Shown here: positions 1 to 5,329 of the stretch, piece by piece
Layout: every line of letters begins with the position of its first letter
Numbering within the stretch: position 1 is the stretch's first letter
DNA from: Burkholderiales bacterium
GTDB taxonomy: Bacteria; Pseudomonadota; Gammaproteobacteria; Burkholderiales; Burkholderiaceae_C
Assembly: GCA_011390055.1 (NCBI GenBank)
Contig: JAABTC010000126.1
Coordinates: 1 to 5,817, forward strand
Direction: 5' to 3'
Length of the DNA: 5,817 nucleotides
Program-made: the position numbers and the translations under genes
The notes under the pieces: model-generated
The model's database searches: none
Told to the model about the DNA's origin: nothing
Seen by the model: the letters and a program-made list of their open reading frames with translations, nothing else

Positions 1-1
1 C

Positions 2-709
2 GAACGCGAGCCAGCGGACGCGCGCAGCCGGCTCGACTTCCTGCTCGAGATGGCAGCCCGCGACTTCGACCTAGCACTGCAGCTGCACGGCAGCGGGGCC
101 ATCGTCAACACGCTCACCGCAGCCTTCGGCGCGCGGCTGAACGCCGGCTTCTGCACGCGCGGTGGCAGCGCCCCCGCGGCCGACGCTGCGCGCTTCGTGC
201 CCTGGCCCGAGACGGGATCGGAAGTCGAACGCCTGCTGGCCTTGACCGACCACCTGGGGTTGTCGCGGCAGGGACTGCACCTGGACTTCCCGCTCGACGC
301 AACCGACCGCGCCCAGGCGAACCTCCTGCTGCAGGAGGAGCCAGGCAGCCACCGAAGCAGCGCGGGCACGCCGCGCTGGGTGCTGGTGCATCCGGGGTCG
401 CAGGGGGCCTCGCAACGCTGGCCGGCCGAGCGCTTCGCCGCGCTGGCCGACCGCCTGGCCGCACAGGGTTGCCGCATTGCGCTGACCGGGTCGGCGGGCG
501 AGGTCGAACGCACGCGCGCGGTCGCGACGGCGATGCAGTCGCCCGCCTTGGACCTGGCCGGCGCGACCACGTTGTGGAGCCTGGGCGCACTCGTCGAGCG
601 CGCCAGCCTCGTGGTCAGCCACGACACCGACATGGCGCAGCTCGCGGCGGCGCTCGACACGCCGACCACGGTCATCGACCACGGCACCGACGTCGGCCAA
701 GGGTGGTGA
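2..709 (+). CDS. Glycosyltransferase family 9 (heptosyltransferase-type), 5' end outside window
   Basis: The frame is open from the first bases of the window, so the true start lies upstream; the ATG at 50 sits inside the protein (the segment FDLALQLHGSG follows it). About 235 residues are visible. GT9 enzymes move ADP-heptose or a related sugar onto lipopolysaccharide core or other surface glycans at the cytoplasmic face of the inner membrane. The evidence is the family pattern: a QLHGSG strand early on, then WVLVHPGSQGASQRWPAERF (110-129 counted from the ATG at 50), which matches the start of the GT9 C-terminal nucleotide-sugar domain, then IALTGSAGEVE and VVSHDTDMAQLAAAL. Two things are odd. 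The usual SxDTGxxH(L/V)AAAL motif reads HDTDMAQLAAAL, with G and H replaced. The protein also stops about 20 residues after this motif, where relatives usually continue for several dozen more. It may be a short natural variant or a decaying copy. The fold family is fairly secure; the sugar and acceptor are unknown. Confidence 0.85.
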   Translation, partial: EREPADARSRLDFLLEMAARDFDLALQLHGSGAIVNTLTAAFGARLNAGFCTRGGSAPAADAARFVPWPETGSEVERLLALTDHLGLSRQGLHLDFPLDATDRAQANLLLQEEPGSHRSSAGTPRWVLVHPGSQGASQRWPAERFAALADRLAAQGCRIALTGSAGEVERTRAVATAMQSPALDLAGATTLWSLGALVERASLVVSHDTDMAQLAAALDTPTTVIDHGTDVGQGW

Positions 710-710
710 G

Positions 711-821
711 ATGAACGAAACCTTTTCCGGCGCCTGGTTGCCGTTGTGGATCCTCGTGGCCCCGATGCTGTTGGCGCTGCTCGACCTGGTGCGCACCCCC
801 AAGCGCGTGCGCCCGCGCTGA
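711..821 (+). CDS. Small single-helix membrane protein, 36 aa, hypothetical
   Basis: The ATG lies one base after the GT9 stop codon, and AAGGG at 699-703 gives a Shine-Dalgarno-like site seven bases upstream. The frame encodes 36 residues and ends in TGA. It begins MNETFSGAW, then has one hydrophobic stretch (about residues 9-27, rich in L, W, V, A and P, with an Asp at 25). It ends in a basic tail, RTPKRVRPR. This is the layout of a one-pass inner-membrane peptide with a positive, probably cytoplasmic, C-terminus. It fills almost exactly the gap between the GT9 and GT4 genes and is read in the same direction, so it probably belongs to the same transcript. I do not recognise a family. It could be a chance ORF, but its position, ribosome-binding site and amphipathic layout favour a real gene. 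Confidence 0.55.
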   Translation: MNETFSGAWLPLWILVAPMLLALLDLVRTPKRVRPR

Positions 822-834
822 GGGCACCCGCGGC

Positions 835-2184
835 GTGCAGGCACAGCGCTTGCCCCCACCAACCATGCGCCCCCAAGTTCGACCACCCGAGACCTTGCCG
901 GAAGGTGGGGCGGCCCTGGCCGAGCGCCCGGCAACGGTCCCCTCACCGCCAGGCCCGCACCTGCTCGACGTGTCGATGTTCTGGGGCCCGACCGGTGGCG
1001 TGCGGCGCGTGCTGACGACCAAGCAAATGCTCTTCACCCGCCAGGGCTGGCGCCACACGCTGATGGCGCCCGGCGTCGTCGGGCACGAGCGCATCGACTG
1101 CGGCGGCGTACGCCTGCCGGCTTCGGGCGGCTACCGCGCCGTGTTGCGACGCCAGCATGCGGCCCGACTGATCGAACAGGCGCGGCCCGACATCGTCGAG
1201 GCTGCCGACCCCTACACGCTGGCATGGTCGGTGCTCGACGCGAGCCACCGCCTGGGCGTCCCGTCGGTGGCGTTCTGCCACAGCAACCTGCCGGCGCTGG
1301 CGGCCCGCTGGGCTGCTGGCCCGACAGGTGGACAGACGCGCCGCGCTGCGCTCGCCGCCCGCGTTGCCGGGCGCTACCTGGCACGCCTGTACGCCCGCTT
1401 CGACCTGGTCCTCGCGCCCAGCCATGGCATGGCGAAGCAGCTGCGCGAATGGGGCGTGCCCCGCGTGGCGCAGCAAGCGCTCGGTGTGGACACGACCGTT
1501 TTCACACCCAGCGCTGCGGATCCGGCCTGGCGCTGGTGCCTGGAGCAGAAGCTGCAGTTGCCGGCCGGCACGCGGGTGCTCGTCTACAGCGGCCGTTTTG
1601 CGGCCGAAAAAAACCTCCAGGTGCTCGCCGATGCGGTCGGCCTGCTGGGGCCGCGTTACGCCTTGCTGGCGATCGGCTCCGGCCCGTTGCCGCCGCGCGG
1701 CCCGGGCGTGCACCTGCTGCCGCCGGAAGCCGACAGCCGCCGCCTGGCGCGGCTGCTGGCCAGTTGCAACGCCTACGTGCATGCCGGGGACCAGGAAACT
1801 TTCGGCCTCGGCGTGCTGGAGGCGATGGCTTGCGGCACGCCGGTGGTGGGCAGCAGCGCGGGCGGCGTGGGCGAACTGGTGTCTGGCGCAGGCCATGGCG
1901 TCGACGGCCTGCGCGCGGCCGACTGGGCCTGCGCGATCGAAGCCAGCGTCGAGGGACCGCCGTCGGTTGCAACCGGGCTGGCCTTGCGCCGTGCCCGTGC
2001 CCACGACTGGGGCCGCATCTTCGAGCAGCTGTCGCAACGTTACATCGCGCTGTTGCGCCGGCATGCCTTGACAGCCATGCAGGCACAGCAGCTGGTGCAT
2101 GGTGTGCCGGCCGCCTGGTTGCCCGAGGCCACCCCCTGCCCCACGGCGGCCGCCGCGGCTGCGGTCGTGTCGATGCAACGTTGA
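835..2184 (+). CDS. Glycosyltransferase family 4 (GT-B fold, retaining)
   Basis: This protein of about 449 residues very likely transfers a sugar from a nucleotide donor to a growing surface glycan on the cytoplasmic side of the membrane. The N-terminal domain has the glycine-rich acceptor-side motif TGGVRR (53-58). The middle has FCHSNLPALAARW and FDLVLAPSHGMAKQL, typical of GT4. The C-terminal donor domain starts at VLVYSGRFAAEKN (R254 and K259, the usual donor-phosphate contacts). It carries the EX7E signature as E321-TFGLGVL-E329, followed by AMACGTPVVGSSAGGVGELV. A GTG start at 835 is preferred because GAGGG at 820-824 precedes it by ten bases. An ATG at 865 in the same frame would give 439 residues but has no clear ribosome-binding site, and the first 30 or so residues are Pro-rich and unlike the domain. 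The stop overlaps the deacetylase start, which suggests coupled translation. Donor and acceptor cannot be read from sequence. Confidence 0.9.
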   Translation: MQAQRLPPPTMRPQVRPPETLPEGGAALAERPATVPSPPGPHLLDVSMFWGPTGGVRRVLTTKQMLFTRQGWRHTLMAPGVVGHERIDCGGVRLPASGGYRAVLRRQHAARLIEQARPDIVEAADPYTLAWSVLDASHRLGVPSVAFCHSNLPALAARWAAGPTGGQTRRAALAARVAGRYLARLYARFDLVLAPSHGMAKQLREWGVPRVAQQALGVDTTVFTPSAADPAWRWCLEQKLQLPAGTRVLVYSGRFAAEKNLQVLADAVGLLGPRYALLAIGSGPLPPRGPGVHLLPPEADSRRLARLLASCNAYVHAGDQETFGLGVLEAMACGTPVVGSSAGGVGELVSGAGHGVDGLRAADWACAIEASVEGPPSVATGLALRRARAHDWGRIFEQLSQRYIALLRRHALTAMQAQQLVHGVPAAWLPEATPCPTAAAAAAVVSMQR

Positions 2185-3026
2185 TGCCGCTGCCGGGCAA
2201 GCGACGTCGGTCCCGCGTGGGCATGCTGCCGGAGCGGCGCTATGTCTGCGTGGTGCTGCACGACGTGGCGCCTGCGCGCTGGGCCGGCTGCACCCGCGTG
2301 CTGGCGCAACTGCGCGCGGTGGCGCGCGAGGTCGGCGTCGAGCTGCCGCTGTCGCTGCTGGTGGTGCCCGAGATGCATGGCGTGCCCGGCGCCTCGTCGC
2401 AGTACTTGCGCTGGCTGCACCGGCTGGCCAAGTCGGGCCATGAACTGGCGCTGCACGGCTACACCCACAGCGACGAGGGCCCGCCGCCGCGCAGTCTGGT
2501 GGAACGCCTGGTACGCGAGCGCTACACCGCCAGCGAAGGCGAGTTTTCGGCCCTCGACGAAGCGCAGGCGGCGGCCCGTTTGGTGCAAGGCAAGGCTTGG
2601 GCGCAACAACACGGCCTGCAGATGCCCGGCTTCGTCGCGCCTGCCTGGCTGCTCAGCGAAGCTGCGAGCCGGGCCGTGGCCGCGGCGGGGTTTCGCTACA
2701 CCTGCACCTTGAACAAGATCATCGCGCTGCCGGGCGGCCAGTCGCTGCATGCGCCGAGCCTGGTTTTCAGCACCCGCTCGGGCTGGCGCCGCGGCCTGTC
2801 GCTCATTTGGAATCGCAACCTGGCCTGGCGCCAGCGCCAGGCCCCGTTGTTGCGATTCGAGTTGCATCCCCAGGACGCCGACCATCCGGACGTGCTGCGT
2901 TGCTGGTCGCAGTTGCTGGCCCAGGCCCTGCGCACGCGTCAGCCACTGCTGTTGCAGCAGGCCGCCGAGCTGGTGCGGCCGCCGGCGGCCGAACGCGCTC
3001 AGGACCCGCGCGTTCGCGGCCGCTGA
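2184..3026 (+). CDS. DUF2334 / NodB-like polysaccharide deacetylase
   Basis: The 280-residue product resembles the DUF2334 branch of the carbohydrate esterase/deacetylase fold, metal-dependent enzymes that remove N- or O-acyl groups from sugars. The visible metal-site motifs are VVLHDVAP (H26, D27) near the start and ELALHGYTHS with H91 and H95 in the HxxxH arrangement. GFVAPAW and, near the end, FELHPQDADHPDV then match the later active-site strands. No signal peptide or membrane helix is seen, so it is probably cytoplasmic. The ATG at 2184 overlaps the GT4 stop as TGATG and gives a basic leader (KRRRSR, 6-11). The ATG at 2223, directly before the conserved core, is a possible alternative start, and neither has a strong ribosome-binding site. 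The tight link to GT4 suggests the two act on the same glycan. The substrate is unknown, and DUF2334 members are poorly characterised biochemically. Confidence 0.85.
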   Translation: MPLPGKRRRSRVGMLPERRYVCVVLHDVAPARWAGCTRVLAQLRAVAREVGVELPLSLLVVPEMHGVPGASSQYLRWLHRLAKSGHELALHGYTHSDEGPPPRSLVERLVRERYTASEGEFSALDEAQAAARLVQGKAWAQQHGLQMPGFVAPAWLLSEAASRAVAAAGFRYTCTLNKIIALPGGQSLHAPSLVFSTRSGWRRGLSLIWNRNLAWRQRQAPLLRFELHPQDADHPDVLRCWSQLLAQALRTRQPLLLQQAAELVRPPAAERAQDPRVRGR

Positions 3027-3040
3027 AGCGCACGCAGCAG

Positions 3041-3062
3041 AAGCATGCTTGTTGATCGATCA
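3041..3062. promoter_or_regulatory. Two adjacent 10-bp perfect palindromes, candidate operator
   Basis: In the 50-bp gap between the deacetylase and the next small ORF, AAGCATGCTT (3041-3050) and TGATCGATCA (3053-3062) are both perfect palindromes two bases apart. They are clearly less GC-rich than their surroundings. Neither has a loop, so they fit a dimeric protein-binding site better than an RNA hairpin, and no T-run follows. They could be an operator or promoter element for the small ORF at 3077, or chance. No known regulator motif was recognised. Confidence 0.3.
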
Positions 3063-3076
3063 GCGATGGAGGGCCC

Positions 3077-3220
3077 ATGCGCCACTACCCCCACCCCTAC
3101 AAGCCCGGCCGCGAACGCGGCGCGTTCGGCAGCGTGGTGCTGCTGCTGACCCTCGGTGCCCTGCTGGTGGGCAGCTGGCGTGTTTGCACGCGTCCCCGCC
3201 GGCACCCGCCGCTCAGCTGA
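3077..3220 (+). CDS. Small single-helix membrane protein, 47 aa, hypothetical
   Basis: The ATG is preceded by GGAGGG at 3068-3073, a strong Shine-Dalgarno sequence, though only three or four bases separate it from the start, shorter than usual. The product starts with a His/Pro/Tyr-rich segment (MRHYPHPYKPGRERG). One hydrophobic helix follows, about residues 17-34 (FGSVVLLLTLGALLVGSW), then a short basic tail ending RPRRHPPLS with a single Cys at 37. A one-pass inner-membrane protein is the simplest reading. It lies 50 bp after the deacetylase on the same strand and 28 bp before the end of the convergent RfaE2-like gene, so it is probably the last gene of this cluster. No family is recognised. 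Its strong ribosome-binding site and clean helix argue for a real gene. Confidence 0.55.
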   Translation: MRHYPHPYKPGRERGAFGSVVLLLTLGALLVGSWRVCTRPRRHPPLS

Positions 3221-3222
3221 GG

Positions 3223-3248
3223 CGCCGCTCGGCATGCGGGCCGCGGCG
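3223..3248. terminator. Possible weak hairpin between convergent genes
   Basis: In the 28-bp gap between the + strand small ORF and the - strand RfaE2-like gene, CGCCGC (3223-3228) can pair with GCGGCG (3243-3248) across a 14-base loop. No T-run follows on either strand, so it is not a classical intrinsic terminator. It could slow polymerase from both sides, but in such GC-rich sequence a six-base stem is weak evidence. Confidence 0.2.
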
Positions 3249-3770
3249 TCATCGCTTGCGCGCCGGCCCGGCCTGCAGGGCGAGCAACCGCTCGATCAGC
3301 GCCGAGGTGGACACGTGGCACACCCGCGGCACGGTGACGGTGCGTCCATCCCATTGCGCGAGCAGGCGGCTCTCTTCAAGCCGGGCCGTGTCGTCGGGGT
3401 CGCCCGCTTTGACGTACACCTGCGGCACCAGGGCGCGGATCAGCGCCAGCGGCTTGTCGTCGTCGAACAGCACGACCGCACTGACCGACGACAACGCGCC
3501 GACCACGCGGGCCCGGTCGACCGCGTTGTGGAGCGGCCGGCCGGCACCCTGACCGAGCCGGCGCGCCGACGCGTCGCTGTGGATGCCCACCACCAGCGAT
3601 CGCCCGTGCCGACGTGCCTCGTCCAGACACGCCACGTGCCCGGCGTGCAGGATGTCGAAGACCCCGTCGGTGAACACCAACGGACGCGGCAGCTTGTCGC
3701 GCAAGCGGCTCAAGAGCGGGTCGACGAACTTGTCGGCCAGCGCGCTGTCGCTGTTTTGGACACTGAACAT
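3249..3770 (-). CDS. RfaE2/HldE C-domain-like sugar-phosphate nucleotidyltransferase
   Basis: The 173-residue protein is a cytidylyltransferase-fold enzyme of the RfaE2 (HldE C-terminal domain) type. Characterised members adenylate D-glycero-beta-D-manno-heptose 1-phosphate to make ADP-heptose for lipopolysaccharide core. The nucleotide-binding core is plain: LVFTDGVFDILHAGHVACL, with the HxGH motif at 42-45, then VVGIHSDASARRLGQG (60-75), RPLHNAVDRARVVGAL (78-93), VKAGD (120-124) and VSTSALIERL (153-162). The start is set by AGGAG (complement of 3780-3784), nine bases upstream of the ATG at 3770-3768. The gene encodes only the transferase domain; no kinase domain is visible. Several positions differ from the common family wording: HAGH for HRGH, VKAGD for VKGGD, GQG for GKG, and VSTS for STT. 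It may be a divergent RfaE2 or a paralogue using another sugar phosphate. It is divergent from glf, the two starts being 126 bp apart. Confidence 0.8.
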   Translation of the reverse strand: MFSVQNSDSALADKFVDPLLSRLRDKLPRPLVFTDGVFDILHAGHVACLDEARRHGRSLVVGIHSDASARRLGQGAGRPLHNAVDRARVVGALSSVSAVVLFDDDKPLALIRALVPQVYVKAGDPDDTARLEESRLLAQWDGRTVTVPRVCHVSTSALIERLLALQAGPARKR

Positions 3771-3896
3771 GGCAAGACTCTCCTGCAGCCCTGGAGGCAA
3801 GGCGTGTTCCCTGCGAACGCCCCGCGCCGGCACGAGCGCGCAAGGCTTGCAGCAAGACGCGCCGCAGCACGGGAACACCGCTTGCAGGGGTGGCCC
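3771..3896. promoter_or_regulatory. Divergent intergenic region with inverted repeat, candidate shared control region
   Basis: This region separates the starts of the - strand RfaE2-like gene and + strand glf, so it should hold promoters for both. It contains an inverted repeat: GCAAGGCGTGTTCCC (3797-3811) and GGGAACACCGCTTGC (3871-3885) match at 13 of 15 positions as reverse complements, including eight consecutive bases (GTGTTCCC/GGGAACAC), with a 59-bp spacer. Between the arms lies GCAAGGCTTGC (3840-3850), which runs into CTTGCAGCAAG (3846-3856). The word GCAAG or its complement occurs six times (3772, 3797, 3840, 3846, 3852, 3881). No convincing -35/-10 pair was found. Shared regulation is inferred, not shown. 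Confidence 0.4.
3797..3885. repeat. Imperfect 15-bp inverted repeat, 13/15 identity, 59-bp spacer
   Basis: The arms are 3797-3811 and 3871-3885. They differ only at positions 6-7, GC in one arm and CG in the other. The repeat lies wholly between two gene starts, and no transposase or target duplication is visible, so a regulatory role fits better than a mobile element end. Confidence 0.55.
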
Positions 3897-5084
3897 ATGC
3901 AAACCTACAAACAGACTTTCGAGCCCCCGTCGCCGTCGACCACCACGCCGGGCTTCGATACCTTGGTCGTCGGTGCGGGCTTTGCCGGCGCCGTGATGGC
4001 CGAGCGGCTGGCGACGCAGGCCGGACACCGTGTGCTGGTGGTCGACCAACGACCGCACATCGGCGGCAACGCCTACGACCGCCACGACGACGCCGGCCTG
4101 CTGGTCCACCCTTACGGGCCACACATTTTTCACACCAACTCCAACGAAGTGTTCGAGTACCTGTCGCGCTTCACGGCGTGGCGGCCGTACCAACACCGTG
4201 TGCTCGCGAGCGTCGACGGGTCCCTGTTGCCGATGCCGATCAACCTCGACACCGTCAACCGCCTGTACGGCTTGAAGCTCAGCGCGTTCGAGCTCGACGG
4301 CTTCTTCGCCTCGGTGGCCGAAAAGGTCGAAGCCGTGCGCACCTCCGAAGACGTGGTGGTGTCGCGCGTCGGCCGCGACCTCTACAACAAGTTCTTCCGC
4401 GGCTACACGCGCAAGCAATGGGGTCTGGACCCTTCGGAGCTCGACGCCAGCGTGACCGCGCGCGTGCCGACGCGAACCAACCGCGACGACCGCTACTTCA
4501 CCGACACGCACCAGTCGATGCCGCTGCACGGCTACACCCGGATGTTCGAAGCGATGCTGCGGCATCCACGCATCCACGTGATGCTCGGCACCGACTACCG
4601 CGACATCGTCCACCTGGTGCCATGGAAGCGCATGGTCTACACCGGTCCGATCGACAGCTTCTTCGACCACCGCTTCGGCAAACTGCCCTACCGCAGCCTG
4701 CAGTTCGAACACGTCACGGTGGCGCCGCCTGCGCCCGGCGGCTTCGTGCAGACGGTCGGCACGGTGAACCACCCGAACGACCACCTCTACACGCGGGTCA
4801 CCGAGTTCAAGCACCTGACCGGCCAGCAGCATGCACAGACCTCGCTGGTCTACGAACACCCGCGCAGCGAAGGCGACCCGTACTACCCGGTGCCGCGCGC
4901 AGAGAACACCGCCCTGTTCAAACGCTACGAGGCCCTGTCTGAACAGGTCAGCGACGTGACCTTCGTCGGTCGCCTGGCCAACTACAAGTACTACAACATG
5001 GACCAGGTGGTGGCGCAGGCGCTGGTGAGCTTCAAACGACTGCAGCAAACACCCGCACTGAACACGCCGGCAGGTGCAGCATGA
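3897..5084 (+). CDS. glf: UDP-galactopyranose mutase
   Basis: The 395-residue flavoenzyme interconverts UDP-galactopyranose and UDP-galactofuranose in the cytoplasm, supplying the furanose donor for O-antigen, capsule or similar glycans. The FAD-binding Rossmann motif is DTLVVGAGFAGAVMAERLA, with GxGxxG at 26-31, followed by VLVVDQRPHIGGNAYD. The family hallmarks are all present: YGPHIFHTN, LYNKFFRGYTRKQWG with the mobile-loop Trp, RVPTRTNRDDRYFTD with a catalytic-site Arg and Tyr, YTRVTEFKH with the second Arg, SLVYEHP, and LANYKYYNMDQVVAQAL near the C-terminus. The length is close to the usual 370-400, with an extra N-terminal leader of about 18 Pro/Thr/Ser-rich residues. The start at 3897 follows GCAGGGG at 3884-3890. 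The stop overlaps the next ATG as ATGA. No key residue is missing, so it should be active. The Galf-using transferase could be one of the GT genes here, but that is inference. Confidence 0.97.
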   Translation: MQTYKQTFEPPSPSTTTPGFDTLVVGAGFAGAVMAERLATQAGHRVLVVDQRPHIGGNAYDRHDDAGLLVHPYGPHIFHTNSNEVFEYLSRFTAWRPYQHRVLASVDGSLLPMPINLDTVNRLYGLKLSAFELDGFFASVAEKVEAVRTSEDVVVSRVGRDLYNKFFRGYTRKQWGLDPSELDASVTARVPTRTNRDDRYFTDTHQSMPLHGYTRMFEAMLRHPRIHVMLGTDYRDIVHLVPWKRMVYTGPIDSFFDHRFGKLPYRSLQFEHVTVAPPAPGGFVQTVGTVNHPNDHLYTRVTEFKHLTGQQHAQTSLVYEHPRSEGDPYYPVPRAENTALFKRYEALSEQVSDVTFVGRLANYKYYNMDQVVAQALVSFKRLQQTPALNTPAGAA

Positions 5085-5329
5085 GCATCGCGCCCTCCCC
5101 GCCGCCGCCGCCGTCCGCACCGGTGCCGGTGCCTGTGCCGCAACCCACGACACCCGAACCCGACAATGCGTCACAGGCGGGTGAAGAAGACCCGGGCGCC
5201 GCGCTCGAGGAACTCGGCGCTGCCGGCTTGCTCAGGACGCCGGCAGGTTCTTCCGTGGCGGAAAGCCCTGCGACGCCGGCCCCGGTCGCGCCTGCGGCGC
5301 CGACGACGAAGAAGCGGGCTGGGGCGTAG
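5081..5329 (+). CDS. Pro/Ala-rich small ORF, 82 aa, doubtful hypothetical
   Basis: The ATG overlaps the glf stop as ATGA, and CAGGTG lies a few bases upstream, so translation could be coupled to glf. The 82-residue product is low-complexity. It starts MSIAP, has five consecutive prolines at 7-11, then a PVPVPVP stretch, a short acidic segment (EEDPGAALEELGAAG) and an Ala/Pro tail ending KKRAGA. It has no signal peptide, helix or known domain. Its last 98 bases lie on the opposite strand over the tail of the YihY-family gene, which is also Pro/Ala/Ser-rich, so one of the two tails may be a by-product of base composition. The coupling to glf is the only positive support. A run of five prolines would be expected to need elongation factor P for efficient translation. 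Confidence 0.35.
   Translation: MSIAPSPPPPPSAPVPVPVPQPTTPEPDNASQAGEEDPGAALEELGAAGLLRTPAGSSVAESPATPAPVAPAAPTTKKRAGA

Noticed and set aside
71..946. Long - strand reading frame of about 290 codons opposite the GT9 gene
   Set aside because: It covers GT9 coding sequence on the other strand, its product is Arg/Gly-rich with no domain, and GC-rich DNA routinely leaves such frames open.
943..2178. 411-codon - strand frame opposite the GT4 gene
   Set aside because: No recognisable motifs, His/Arg/Gln-rich composition, and antisense to a clear GT4.
1224..2183. Open frame upstream of the deacetylase running through the GT4 gene
   Set aside because: It is the out-of-frame reading of a well-supported GT4 gene; recognisable deacetylase sequence begins only after 2184.
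3797..3885. Inverted repeat as ends of a miniature transposable element
   Set aside because: The element would be only 89 bp between two gene starts, with no target-site duplication or transposase seen; a regulatory role is simpler.
3156..3896. Upstream extension of the glf frame
   Set aside because: It lies antisense to the RfaE2-like gene and across the intergenic region; the FAD motif begins shortly after the ATG at 3897.
3771..5174. Long N-terminal extension of the RfaE2-like frame on the - strand
   Set aside because: It is antisense to glf; the ribosome-binding site and start of family homology place the real start at 3770.
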